A stretch of 64,000 bases of DNA, taken from NCBI GenBank assembly GCA_963576725.1, contig OY755247.1, positions 13,954,534 through 14,018,533 of the forward strand. Direction: 5' to 3'. A program made the translations under genes and the position numbers. The notes under the pieces were generated by a model. That model was not told the origin of the DNA. It was given only the letters and a program-made list of their open reading frames with translations, and did not search any database. Each line of letters starts with the position of its first letter. The stretch's first letter is position 1. This DNA comes from Azorinus chamasolen (lineage: Eukaryota; Mollusca; Bivalvia; Cardiida; Solecurtidae). Below are positions 10,929-22,397 of the stretch, piece after piece.

Positions 10929-12226
10929 CAGTACCGTATTATGCTGAAAAAATGGGACACAAACAAATAAATAAAATTTTAGGTGTCCCATTTTTTTGTA
11001 CTTCAAAAAATAATTATTTTTTTAGGTGTCCCGTTTTTTATGGTAGAAAATTCATACGATCGAAAGTCAAATGTTCACAACGTATATATGGCGAGAGGGG
11101 AGAAGAAAAAAGTTAATAGGCAATTAGTAACAAAGATTTCTGGAGTTGGTGACAATTAGAGGATCAATCGTACTAATAACTGACCTTATTTGATCTCTTT
11201 TAATGATTGTCTAATTCTGTCAAACAATTGAGCAGCACAGACTTTGTCAATACGCAATGATTGAAGAGTGCAAGTTTGCTATGACAATTAAACAGTTTAC
11301 TTTACGGTTGTCGTAATACGTGTGAAAACTGCTAATTTGTTAAAAACGCGCATCTAATCTTACTTCACTATCGGTTTGATATACCGATATGTGTGACAAA
11401 TATAGAAGCAGTACTGCACAATTAATTTGGCTTGATTGTAGTCAAAGTTTCTGCATTCAGAAGGTTTCATGGGGAAAAAATAACTCCGCTTAAATTATGA
11501 ATGATGAAATTACCGTAGTACTGTACGTCTAAGGTATCACGTGATCTTGCACATGGTGCATCAGTGTTGAAATTTAATATGGCTGCCGCGGTTTCCCCTT
11601 TCAGGTTCTTCTCAATTTATCATAGGAGTAATAAAGGATATAGGTATGTGCATTTGTTAATACCAACTAAGGTTCTTCTTTGTTTCATTTTTCACGAACA
11701 TACATCGGTATGAAAGGGAATAGAAATGGAATAAAGTAACATTAGGCGCTGAAAATATCCGCTTATATAATGCACAAAACAACAGAAAAATACAAATGGC
11801 ACCCGCTCTGGCTGAACGATAATGCAATCGCGCATCATATTTGTCTATAGGAAGGCCGAACAAAAGTTGATTACTCGTGTCCCATTTCCTTGGATGTGAA
11901 AATTATCGGCTTTTTATTCTATTTGTAGTCTGTCCCACTTTTTTGGAGAGTGAAAAATAATTATTTTTCCGAATTCAGACAGTGTCCCAAAACAAATGGT
12001 GTCCCAATTTTTCGGCATAATACGGTATATCCTCTCTATAACGGCCACTAAATTACATCAAGTATTTTGTGTTAAAGGCAGGTGGCTGCTTAAAGCAAAG
12101 TGAAAGTAAAACAGAACGCTCCTATAGGAGCGTTCTGTTTTACTTTCAACTTTCTTTAAGCAGCCACCTGCCCTAAATACCAACTAATTAACACAATCTA
12201 ATGGCCGTTATAGAGAGGTTTTACTG
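10929..12226. mobile_element. TA-C element split by a nested TA element
   Basis: The left end, CAGTA at 10929, is followed at once by the nested element; the rest resumes at 12028 with CCTCTCTATAACGGCCAC. The TA-C hairpin is at 12072-12172, centred on CTCCTATAGGAG. The right end is GAGAGGTTTTACTG before TA. Confidence 0.75.
10934..12025. mobile_element. 1.09-kb inverted-repeat element nested in TA-C
   Basis: Ends CCGTATTATGCTGAAAAA and (reverse complement of the right end) CCGTATTATGCCGAAAAA, flanked by TA at 10932-10933 and 12026-12027. Subterminal GTGTCCC/GGGACAC motifs recur near both ends (about 10953, 10983, 11025, 11877, 11931, 11981, 11998). No transposase ORF was seen; it is probably non-autonomous and TA-targeting. 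Confidence 0.8.
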
Positions 12227-13069
12227 TACTCCAGAAAGAGCCATTTGCTCTGTATCAGCCTTATTTATCCTTACAGTTACTCCATGAATATTCATGTAAG
12301 ATATGAATAATGACATCATGTATACGAGTTGTAATAATTGTTATAATAGCACATGGAGCCATGGCAGAAACTGTATAATCGTATCTGTAGCGAAATTTGT
12401 GACACATTCCAGTGTTTATCATAGGATGTACTCCTTCATTGGAAGACTCTTCTGGGGATTCCTACTTTAAGGAAGGACCGCCAGAAGGATTCATCCCATG
12501 TTTTCCATGCTTTCACATGCTTTACATGCTTTTCTAATGTTTCACATGTTTCTCATACATGTTGTAGGGTATATCTACTCTGGTCTTGTGTTACTGAGGG
12601 AGAGCTTGGCAGGTTAAACTTTATCTATATTTCATACCTAACTGTCCTAGTTGTCTATATATATTATATATCTATTATGTTTACATGTGAACATTAACCA
12701 TTAAAATGCTGAATTCTCAAATGGACTATTTCAAATTCAAACAGATCAAACTTATGGTGAATATTTAAGAATTTTTCTAAAGAGAAGAGAAAGTCAGAGT
12801 TCTTGGGCATAAGAGAGCACAGTGAAAACAGAAAAAATATTGCATTTGTTTTGTTTTTAAGCGTAAATCTAAAAACTAGTCTCGCAGTTAATCATTGTCA
12901 TTCTGAATTCCTAATGTATATATAAGAGAGGCTGCAGCCTTCAGTCGTAGCCAACAATATTGGTGGCTAAGCGCAATACTAATGTAGCTACTAATATACT
13001 GATCAATTCCGTGAAAACCTATTCACTTTTTGGAGAAAAAAATGGAAGAAAACAATGTTTTTATAACTA

Positions 13070-13283
13070 CAGTAAAATCCCTCTAATGTGACCACCAAAA
13101 AGGGGCATAATTCTGGGTGGCTTGGAGGCAGGTAACATTAGTAGCTTAATACAGGAGGAAAGTTATGCAGAAAGCTCCTATAGGAGCTTTCTGAATAACT
13201 TTCGTCCTGCATTAAGCATTACCACCTGCTTATAAAGACAGCTATGATTATTTTTAAGTGGTCACATTAGAGAGGTTCTACTG
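13070..13283. mobile_element. TA-E element
   Basis: CAGTAAAATCCCTCTAATGTG at the left, CACATTAGAGAGGTTCTACTG at the right, TA flanks. Hairpin 13170-13200 with centre AGCTCCTATAGGAGCT. Confidence 0.8.
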
Positions 13284-13659
13284 TAATCCTTTACTCCATG
13301 AATATTTGTGTAAGAATTAACGATATCAAGAATATTAATTAGATTAATTGATATAATAGCACATCAATACAGGAAGTGTAAAATATGTTGGCCATGTCAA
13401 AAAATGTAGGAGCAGTCTGATCTAGATCTACTCTGTTTGCAAAGGCATACAAGGGCATATTTACAGAGTAAAAGGTTATAGAAAAGGACAATAATTTTGC
13501 GTTATGCTCTCCATATCTCAAGGTTTTATTACCTTGATCCATTTATGGCTTGCATTCATTTTTTTGTCACAAAATCAATGCATGATCAGTGATTTACTCT
13601 GCATTTCAACAGGATACAAACTGTTTGCTAATTTCATCAAATATTGGACCAATAGTACT

Positions 13660-13807
13660 AACCCTTTCCTACATATACTTTCCTAAACGCCTTTTCACAT
13701 ATTTGCAAACAGAGTAGGCCCAGAGCAGAGGGTGTCTATAGGAGCCCTCTGATCATGGTCTGTGCTGGGTCTGCTCAGACATGAATATGCATGGAGGAAA
13801 GGGTTAA
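13660..13807. mobile_element. short HP-A element
   Basis: Hairpin 13704-13774; the outer right flank is internally deleted, ending GGAGGAAAGGGTTAA. Confidence 0.65.
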
Positions 13808-14097
13808 AATAGCAGCAGCAGCTGGCAGTTTGAACTTACTACAGGAACATTCTAATGTACATAGGTAGGAATCACCCATGACTTAATAAATGGGACAGAC
13901 AGGAAATGACCAGTTTCAAATTGTCATATGAATGAATGTTAATAAAGTGTTATCATAAATCATTTTTAGAATGCTAAGGGCAATTTTGTATAAAACCAGT
14001 CTGAATATGAGGTAAATGTCTGAATTCAGATGAGACTCCAAATTACCGTAATTACCCTACATATGGATCTGTTTAGCTGAATCAGTCAACATAGCGC

Positions 14098-14336
14098 CAT
14101 TTCCCTGCTCCATGTTTATTCCAAATTTCAATACCAATAGAATATTAAACAGTATTAAATGAAATATGGAAAGTGGAGCATTGTAGCCATTTTAGAAAGT
14201 AACAAAACAGAACTATAAAAATTTCAATAGAAAACAGAGCAGACCCTGATGAGATTGTTCCTATTGGAGCCATCTGATCTGAGTCTACTCTGTTTGCAAA
14301 TGTGTAAAAAGGCACTTATATGAATGAAAGGGTTTA
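14098..14336. mobile_element. HP-A element
   Basis: Hairpin 14233-14299, centre TTCCTATTGGAGC; right end GAATGAAAGGGTTTAA. Confidence 0.65.
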
Positions 14337-14786
14337 ATTCTTTACTTCATGAATACAATATAAGATGAAGTTTGAAACTTTGCAGAGGACAATTGTATAC
14401 TATGAGCTGCAAGCAGCAAAAGAGTTAACCGGATGTAGAATTTTCTACTTTTTTTTTCCTAACAAAAGGTGGTGTGATACCAGATACTTAGATATCCGCA
14501 GGAAATATTGTATGCTCCATATATTAAATCAAAATTTTCTTCAATTTTTGTAACTTTTGCATGCTTTGTAATTTTGTCGTAGAATGCTCAATAATGTCAT
14601 CTCCGATCTTTTCAAAACTATTAATTCTCTTTCTTCTGTTGTGTTTTTTATTTTGCAGAAGCTGAATCTGAGTGATAAACAGATTGGATCGCAGATCAGG
14701 CCCAACATTTTGTGAGGCTTGATCTGGATCCAAACTGTTTACATAGATCATAAATTGCAGTAGAATCTGCCACTAGCATGCAGAGT

Positions 14787-15223
14787 TTACCTATTCCCTC
14801 ACAAGCCATTTTAGATGCATTGTACCTCTTTGAATAAATCTTCTGAAAAGAGCATTTACTAGGGAAAAGAATTTTTTGTAATTTTGAAACCATTGTGATA
14901 AATAGAGCATTAATTGCTCTTTTGTAGCAAATGCTCTATTTATCACAATGGTTTAAAAAAAGGGACTTTTACAGAGGCATCAAAAGGTACCAATATGAGG
15001 GAATGGGTTAACCCATTCCCTCATAGGCTATATTTAGACCCAAATGACCTCTTTGAATAAATCTTTCGAAAAAGAGCAGTTATTAAAGAAAAGGATAATG
15101 TTAGTGTAGTTTAGAAACCATTGTAATAAATAGAACAAAATTAATGCTCTATTTATCACAATGGTTTCAGAAAGGGACTTTTACAGAGGGGTCAAAGGGC
15201 ATCAATATGAGGGAATGGATTAA
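14787..15223. mobile_element. two HP-B elements in tandem sharing TTAA 15008-15011
   Basis: First copy ends TGAGGGAATGGGTTAA; the second begins CCCATTCCCTCATAGG at once and ends at 15220-15223. Hairpins at 14882-14955 and 15113-15170. Confidence 0.75.
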
Positions 15224-15470
15224 TGCAGAACATTATCACTGTGGCAAATAGAAGTGGAATTAGAAGTGGAATTTTATATCAAAACTGTAAAGAAAGACCA
15301 ACCAAAAATATAAATGAAAGACTAATCCAAATATTAAAATGTCAGTTGTTACCATTCTTTAACATCATTTCTTCAAGATAATAAAATGCTTAAAATATAC
15401 AATATATACCTTCATTTCTCCACCGAACACTGTATTGTCATCATTCTTTAGATTCATTTCTTCAAGATAA

Positions 15471-15720
15471 TTAACCCTTCGCTTGCTGAATTTTAAAATA
15501 CATTTCTCCTTCTTTACCCATGCCCTGTTGTATAATTACATATATCTTCACTGTGTACAAGTATTTCACCGTGCAATCACTGCTGTGGAGTGCACTGATT
15601 GGACAATCAATTTGTAAAGAGTGCAAACCCTGATGAGACAGCTCCTGCAGGAGCTGTCTCATCTGGGTCTTCACTATTTACAGGTAGGTATATTGACGTG
15701 AATAGCAAGCGAAGGGTTAA
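15471..15720. mobile_element. HP-I element, reversed
   Basis: 250 bases with TTAA at both ends. Hairpin centre AGCTCCTGCAGGAGCT at 15640-15655. Confidence 0.82.
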
Positions 15721-15779
15721 ATAGCTCCTTTATATCTACACCAAACTGTATATTGTCACAATTAAAATGTGTGGTAGTA

Positions 15780-16421
15780 AGATCTATTATAATTTCAATA
15801 GTAAACAGAGCAGACCCTGATCATGTGGCTCCTACAGGAGCCATCTGGTCTGGGTCTACTCTGTTTGCAAATGTGTGAAAATGTATTTATATGAAGAAAA
15901 GGGTTAAAAGCCCAACTTCAACCTAACATTTTAGGGGGAAAAAAATAATTTCAAAGCATGCAGCTATAATCTGCAACAAGCCTGACCTTTGCTTACAGCT
16001 TCAATCCAATTACAACAAAAAACAAATCACATCTGATAAAGAACAAAGCTAATTAACACTCTGCAAAAAGTTTCACAAAATTTCAGACAGTGTTAACTCC
16101 CTGAAGGCTAAGTAATTATCATCTGCCAAAATTATCATCTGCCAAAATTATCATCCGCCAGAGGTCTCAAAACTGATTTAACCCTTTACTACATGAACAT
16201 TCATGTTAGAAATAATGATATCATAAATATTGGCTACGGTAGATTAATTGTTATAATAGCAAATGGAATTTTGGGCCATTAAAGAAACCGTAAAATCATA
16301 TATATCTATATCATAAGCAAACAGAGCAGACCCTGACCAGATGGCTCCTATAGGAGCTGTCTGATCTGGGTCTACTCTGTTTGCAAAGGCATAGAGTGAC
16401 ATAATTATGGAGTAAAGGATC
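15780..16421. mobile_element. two HP-A elements
   Basis: Hairpins at 15801-15870 (centre CTCCTACAGGAG) and 16316-16385 (centre CTCCTATAGGAG). Between them, 15910-16170 is AT-rich and has three ATTATCATCTGCCAAA units at 16116-16160. Confidence 0.65.
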
Positions 16422-16782
16422 GAGTTTCATTTCTCACAAAAAATAAAATGAATACTTTTGTATTCTAATCAGATGCCAAGTTACTTGACATCATGCGGCT
16501 GTTATTTCGCCACTAGGAAATGGATTCAACCAGGGGTCACTGTTATTTGTAAACCCTTGTCCCGTTAATCAAGTCCTGACTCACATTTGCAAACAGCTCA
16601 GATACAGATGGGATGCCAAGTAACTCGCTATTTGACACTTGGTCATAAGTTTCTCAAACCATGATGGATATGGAAGCAGTCAAAAGGGATTTGGACACAG
16701 TCAAAATGGCAACACATCAGAATTTGAGCAGATATCATTTTTTAACATCAGGTTAAACCATTCCCTCAAATTGACACCTTTA

Positions 16783-17152
16783 CCCATTACCTCATAAACT
16801 ATTTATAGACCAGACCTCTTTCATTAAATCTATCAAAAAGGAGTATTTACTAGAGAAAAGGAAAATTTAAGAATTGTGTAGTCCTGAAGCCATTGCAATA
16901 AATTTATCACAATGGTTTCAAAATCTGACTTTTACAAAGGCGTCAATATGAGGGAATGGGTTAAGTCACTTTTTGCAACCATTGTGATAAATTGAGCATA
17001 AATTTTGTTCCATAGGAGCAAATGCTCTATTTATCACAATGGTTTCAAAACTTACACAATTCTTAAAATTCTTCTTTTCTCTAGTAAATCCTCCTTTTAG
17101 GTAGATTTATTCAAAGAGGTAGGATCTAAAAATAGCCTATGAGGGAATGGGT
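16783..17152. mobile_element. two HP-B elements in opposite orientation sharing TTAA 16961-16964
   Basis: The left copy lacks its hairpin centre. The right copy is inverted, with hairpin 16978-17049, and ends AGCCTATGAGGGAATGGGT. Confidence 0.65.
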
Positions 17153-17318
17153 GAAGAGTTAACCTCATCTTATGATGGTCAGCTGAGTTTTCTAGTTATT
17201 TTATATGCACAGAAACTATGTTGCTCTTGGCATAAACTTCTCTTTGGTAATAATTATACAATGGTAGATAACTCTAAAAATTGACATCAGAGCATTTAAC
17301 AGTTACTTACCTTGAATA

Positions 17319-18041
17319 CAGCAGAACTTGTCTTAAGCAGCCATCCAAAAGAGGTCTAATTTTGGGTAGCTTATTGCGGATCAAAAGTAATGCAAAAAGC
17401 TCCTGTAGGAGCTTTCTGCATTTATTTTGCCCAGCATTAAAGATATATTATACACATTTTCCATATTAATCAATCAACACCAGAAATTGTACACGTATAC
17501 ATATAATGAAAATAATGCTTACAACCCATTTTTGACAGGATATATTTATTATCGCTATCCGAATACTGCCAAATCCTTTAAAGTAGCCTCCCTTTTAGAA
17601 TTGGGGATTTTGTACGGAAATCAGCGGACATCTTCAGCCAAGTTCCGAATAACTCTGATTCTACTTCGGAACAATGCTTTGAATCTTAATTAGTCTGTCA
17701 TCACATGTAACAATGACTGACATTGGTTGTTGACCTACATATACATCGAATGAGTACTTCCGATATGCAAATTTGAATCTTACGACAGACTCCAGTCAAT
17801 GGTGAATGCTTTTCCGTTGGTTTCCGTAGCAATCCATTTTTCTAAAAAAAATTCGATACAAAAAAATTTCGATTACCATAATGTTTAGTGTGAAGTAAGT
17901 GTTAAGGTACATAGATTCTGATTCTGAAGTCAGTTTGAAATCAAAATTTGCAGAAATACGCACAACATATTTAAGCAACCATCATTCTGCTTTGTATGAT
18001 ATGTTCAATAAATAAATGGCATATAAGGACAGGTTCTACTG
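17319..18041. mobile_element. TA-D element interrupted by about 0.5 kb of unrelated DNA
   Basis: Left part with hairpin AGCTCCTGTAGGAGCT at 17398-17413, interruption after GCATTAA near 17440, right part from TAAGCAACC at 17970 to AGGACAGGTTCTACTG. The insert is not found elsewhere in the window and has no clear ends. Confidence 0.6.
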
Positions 18042-18052
18042 TTCTCAAGACT

Positions 18053-18388
18053 ACAGTAAAACCTCTCTATAACAGCCACTAAATTACATCAAGACTACGG
18101 TAAAACCTCTCTATAACGGCCACTAAATTACATCAAGTACAGTAAAACCTCTCTATAACGGCCACTAAATTACATCAAGTACAGTAAAACCTCTCTATAA
18201 TGGCCACTTAATTACATCAAGTACAGTAACACCTCTATATAATGGCCACTAAATTACATCAAATACAGTAAAACCTCTATATAATGGCCACTAAATACAT
18301 CAAGTACAGTAAAACCTCTCTATAACGGCCAATAAATTACATCAAGTACAGTAAAACCTCTCTATAACAGACACTAAATATCATCAAG
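18053..18388 (+). repeat. tandem array of eight TA-C terminal units
   Basis: Each 40-42-base unit starts CAGTAAAACCTCTCTATAA and ends ACATCAAGTA. Units differ at a few sites (CTATATAATGG in two; ACGGTAAA in one). Confidence 0.85.
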
Positions 18389-18553
18389 TATTATTGTGTT
18401 AAAGGCAGGTGGCTGCTTAAAGTAAAGTGAAAGTAAAACAGAACGCTCCCATAGGAGCATTCTGTTTTACTTTCACCTTGCTTTAAGCAGCCACCTGCCC
18501 TAAATGCCAACTAGTTAACATAATTTAGTGGCTGCTATAGGGAGGTTTTACTG
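18053..18553. mobile_element. TA-C element with an expanded left terminus
   Basis: Hairpin 18402-18500 with centre GCTCCCATAGGAGC; right end GGGAGGTTTTACTG. The left terminal 41 bases are repeated eight times before the hairpin. Confidence 0.8.
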
Positions 18554-18589
18554 TACCTAACATATACCTGTATGTACTAAATCTTTTGA

Positions 18590-18945
18590 CCCTTTACCTG
18601 ATGAATATTCATGTTAGAAATTCTGATATCGTGAATATTAATTGATGTTTTTATCATTGCATATGATTACAGGAAGTTTTGGACTAAAAAGAAACAGCAG
18701 AATTCGACCTACAGTAAAATCCCTCTAAGCCTGAATTCTAGTAGAGAAGCATTTTAGATACTTTTAGGCAGGTAGCTGCTTAAAGCAAGGTGAAGGTCAT
18801 GCATAAAGAACTTTCTGCATGACTTTCACCTTGCATTATGCTGCCACCTGTCTCCAACGCCGATATTTATAATAAATTGAACGTCCAGTTTAAAGGTGTT
18901 TTACTGTATATTATGCCATAAGCAAGTGAAGCAGACCCTTATCAG
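18590..18945. mobile_element. HP-A fragment split by a TA-F element (18712-18906)
   Basis: TA-F runs CAGTAAAATCCCTCTAAGCC to AGGTGTTTTACTG with TA on both sides (18710-18711, 18907-18908). The HP-A text resumes as TATTATGCCATAAGCAAG. Confidence 0.72.
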
Positions 18946-19138
18946 AGTTTCCAGAGTTAACAAAACATAAAAAAATTCATTTAATTAATCTTGATGTCAT
19001 TATTTCTGACATTAATATTCATGAAGTAATGGATTAAACTATATTCCAAGACAACATCAACATAGTATTGACCGTTTATCCCGACTAAATATCCTACACT
19101 GATGCCTTCAAGTCTCTCTGAATAGTCTCAAGCATGTT

Positions 19139-19351
19139 TAACCCTTTTACCTCATATACAGTAGAATATCGATAACCCGAACTCGGATAACTCGGAACTC
19201 TGAATATAGAATACAGAAAATATAGTTTTGAAACAACTGTGATAAATAGAGCATTCGCTCCTGTAGGAGAAAATGCTCTATTTATCACGATGATTTCAAG
19301 AGGTAACTTTTACAGAGGCGTGAAAAGATGTCGATATGAGGGAATGAGTTA
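19139..19351. mobile_element. HP-B element containing a fragment with a CAGTAGAATATCG end
   Basis: Hairpin 19226-19297 with centre GCTCCTGTAGGAG. At 19157-19210 the left flank is replaced by CAGTAGAATATCGATAACCC, probably the end of another TA element. Confidence 0.6.
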
Positions 19352-19394
19352 AAGCTTACATGACAAGACTGAACGTTTATCAAAGTCTACCTAC

Positions 19395-20035
19395 CCCACT
19401 TAGCCTTTGATTTTTATTCCATTTTGGTCAGAATTTTATGTTCACCTTTCAGATTGATGCATATATACATATGGCTAGCTAAACAGTAATGCCCCTGGAT
19501 ATGAAAAACATTAAAGATATTCACACAGAGCTCCAGATAAAATGCGTCAATTAAAACATTTTCAAGAATAATTCCTTTATTTCTCCACCAAACCCTATAC
19601 TGTGACCACTTTTTAGAATCGTCTCGAAGAGACGATTCTAAAGAGTGGTCACAGTATAGGGTTTGGTGGAGAAATGACAATTTTAGCATTTGGGTATGCA
19701 TCGTTATCTGTAGCTCTGTTCACATCAAGCAATAACTGGGTTTAGCCATTTTTTGGATCTGCATGAATTGGTTCTACTTTGTTTGAAATACAAGTCTCTT
19801 CAAAACTATTACACAGAGGCCCAGATAAGATGCGTAATTCAAAATATTTTTAAGAATGACTTTTTTATTTCTCCACTAAACCTTTTGTTGTGACCACTCT
19901 TTAGAATCGTCTCTTTGAGACGATTCTAAACAGTGGTCACAACATAGGGTTTGGTGGAGAAATGATGATTTCAATATTTGAGTACGCACCTTTATCTCTG
20001 ATTACATCTATCCACAAAGCACATGTAGTTGCTTT
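19395..20035. mobile_element. two FB-G fold-backs in tandem
   Basis: Hairpins 19575-19676 and 19868-19963: arms TTTCTCCACCAAACCCTAT and TTTAGAATCGTCTC around a GAAGAGAC or TTTGAGAC loop. Outer flanks CAGATAARATGCG and GATTTCAATATTTGAGTACG. Confidence 0.72.
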
Positions 20036-20087
20036 AGAGGGATTCTATAGCTCTGATAACGGTCATAACATAATTATGTTGCCTTAC

Positions 20088-20245
20088 CTGCAGCTCGAAC
20101 ACTGTCTGGAGACTTTGAGGTGATAAACATATTGGGTCCTGTAGGTGAGTGATACATGGGGCCGCATGGATCAGAGGGTCCAGTTCCTCTCCAAAATACC
20201 CTAGCTCCCCTTCTTCCTGATTTACATACATAACTCCTAAGTTTG
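20088..20245 (-). CDS. candidate internal exon of an unrecognised - strand gene
   Basis: 158 bases bounded by a strong acceptor (TCTCCTTATTTCAG) and donor (CTGCAG|GTAAGG) on the - strand, more GC-rich than its repeat flanks. Two frames are open. The frame starting MYVNQEEGELGYFGEELDP and ending TVFELQ has an ATG near its start and exits in phase 0; the other reads GRRGARVFWRGTGPSDPCG. I cannot recognise either. It lies between an FB-G element and an HP-A element but is itself not repeated in the window. The exon call is fairly good; which frame is used is open. Confidence 0.42.
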
Positions 20246-20337
20246 CTGAAATAAGGAGATATGCATTCCAAGACTTATTTCTTTCCTAAATATGAGTAAA
20301 TTGGAGAATCCCTAATTAAGTTTCAAGACTGACAGAC

Positions 20338-20760
20338 TTAAACCCTTTCCTCCATGAATATTCATGTAAGAAATACTAATGTCATGAATATTAATTAGAT
20401 TAATTTTTACAACGGCTTAATAATAACACATCAACTTTTAGCCGAAGCAAACACTAAAGAATCATATCTACTGTATATTATTCAATAGGCAATCAGAGAA
20501 GACCCTGATCAGACTGCTTCTATAGGAACTGTTGATCTGGGTCTACTCTGTTTGCAAAGGTATAGAAAAGCATATTTATGGAGTATTCTTATTTGTTTTT
20601 GGAATTATATAGATCTGATTGGACATTTTCTGGCTTAGCTAAACATTCCTGTGTACAAATGCCATAATAAAAATTCAGATAATGAATATTCATGATGTCA
20701 CTTTTTTTCTTACATGAATATTCGTGGCATAAAGGGCCTAACAACTTATTCATCATTATT
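20338..20760. mobile_element. HP-A element followed by an HP-A right half
   Basis: Hairpin 20489-20557; then from 20590 a second flank (TATATAGATCTGATTGGAC) ends CGTGGCATAAAGGGCC. Confidence 0.6.
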
Positions 20761-21100
20761 CAGGAGTAACAAAATGAAGCTGACTGTGACAGCTTTTAGA
20801 CAACTTTTGACACATTTGCAAGCAGAGTAGACTCAGATCAGGCAGTTCCTACCTGTTTGCTTATGTGATAGCAGTTTTCGGCTAGGCAATACAATATACA
20901 TGTAGTAGAAGCTACTTAGTGTTCACGAAACAATTAATGCATAAAGGGCGAAGTGACATTCTGGATATCTTCAAAGAAATTGAAAAATTACGAAAATTGT
21001 AGCAGACGACATTTTGCAGATAGCATCAGATGCAGCTAACAATGTCACAGCTTGTCTGTTAGTGAGTGAGTGATTGACTGAGATGTGTTTTATGACTTAC

Positions 21101-21260
21101 CTGTCTGTCAACTGAATGCAGAATACAAACGCCCAACATTTCTGGCGGGAAGATACTGCATGTGATTTGTTTCCCGCCAAATGACTGAAACAATCGGCGA
21201 AGCTCAAGGAAACGTCAACGCCAACCAACTTGTCATTCAGTGAGAGTACTTTTGTGTAAA
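21101..21260 (-). other. candidate 5' exon of the - strand gene at 20.1 kb
   Basis: Low-repeat sequence ending in a consensus donor, GACAGACAG|GTAAGT, on the - strand. The left limit is arbitrary. One frame is open for about 150 bases without a Met and is in phase with the GRRGARVFW frame of the next exon. With the MYVNQEE frame the exon would be untranslated leader. Either way it supports a gene starting near 21.3 kb and running left, head to head with the CPVL gene about 3 kb away. Confidence 0.3.
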
Positions 21261-21502
21261 CTTTAGATCAAATCAGTTCAGCTTGTCTAATTCATCACCA
21301 CTTCTGCAACTGCGTCCAAATGCATGCTTTTCTCGGGGAAACTTGTGCGCTTCCAGTAATGGTGTTCTTGAGTTAAAATTTCTGCACGATTGCATTGTTC
21401 AGAATAAAGTTCAACTGATTACTTGATTGTTACTATTGAATGCACGTCCCGTGAAAGTATGTTATTTTCTCATGTACTTTATTTAAATATGTAAATTGCT
21501 GT

Positions 21503-21790
21503 TTAACCCTTACCCCGTTGAATATTCATGTAAGAAATAATGACATAATCAATATGTACACAGATGGGACATTTTGACTCGGGCAGAATCTGTATAACCA
21601 AATATTATTATTCTATACCATATTAGCAAACAGATTAGCAAACAGATCAGATCCTGATCAGATGGCTGCTACAGGAACCATCTGATCTGGGTGTACTCTG
21701 TTTGCAAATGCGTGAAAGGGATAGAGTTAACTCTTTACTGGATATATACGTACTTTGAAACCTTTGTAAACAGGGTAGATCCAGTAGTCC
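21503..21790. mobile_element. HP-A element and fragment
   Basis: Hairpin 21637-21711 (GCTGCTACAGGAACC). The left arm start ATTAGCAAACAG is duplicated. Confidence 0.6.
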
Positions 21791-21867
21791 TTTAGACATT
21801 TAAAATATACCTGATTAATATTAAGGTAAGAAAAAACGACAATGAAAATTAATTAGCTTTAATTGTA

Positions 21868-22123
21868 TTAACCCTTCTCTTGCTGAATTTTAAAATACAT
21901 TTCTCCTTCTTTACCCATGTCTTGTTGTATAATTACATATATCTTCACTGTGTACAAGTATTTCGCTGTGAAATCACTGCTGTGGAGTGCACTGGTTGCA
22001 TAATCAATTTGTAACTAGTGCAGACCCTGATGAGACAGCTCCTGCAGGAGCGGTCTCATCTGGGTCTTCACTATTTACAGGTAGGCCTACGTATATTGAC
22101 GTGAATAGCAAGCGAAGGGTTAA
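21868..22123. mobile_element. HP-I element, reversed
   Basis: TTAACCCTTCTCTTGCTG to AGCAAGCGAAGGGTTAA; hairpin 22015-22083 with one arm change (GAGCGGTCTC). Confidence 0.82.
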
Positions 22124-22193
22124 GATGTACATTATGAACAAACCCTAGCTTGACTTAAATGACGGAACCAGTTCTATGTCTATATATTACTCC

Positions 22194-22397
22194 ATTAAGC
22201 AAACAGCGCAGAACCTGATGATCTGACTGCTCCTATAGGAGATGTTTGATCCGACGCTATTCCGATCTAACCTATTCATTTGCTTTTGCAAACACAGTAG
22301 ACACACCTACAGGAGTCGTCTGATCAGGGTCTGTGCTGTTTGCTTATGAAACAATACAGATATGATTCTACAGTTTTTGCCATGACCAAAATTTCTA
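22194..22397. mobile_element. two HP-A hairpin fragments
   Basis: 22199-22255 and 22288-22346; the second has a shortened left arm (GTAGACACACCTACAGGAG). Confidence 0.5.

Noticed and set aside
12390..12560. Short exon-like segment (EDSSGDSYFKEGPPEGF on the + strand)
   Set aside because: No convincing acceptor or donor, and the right part is a CATG-rich degenerate repeat.
13830..13900. 42-base - strand exon with a GTAAGT donor
   Set aside because: Too short, and its phase does not fit the other - strand candidates.
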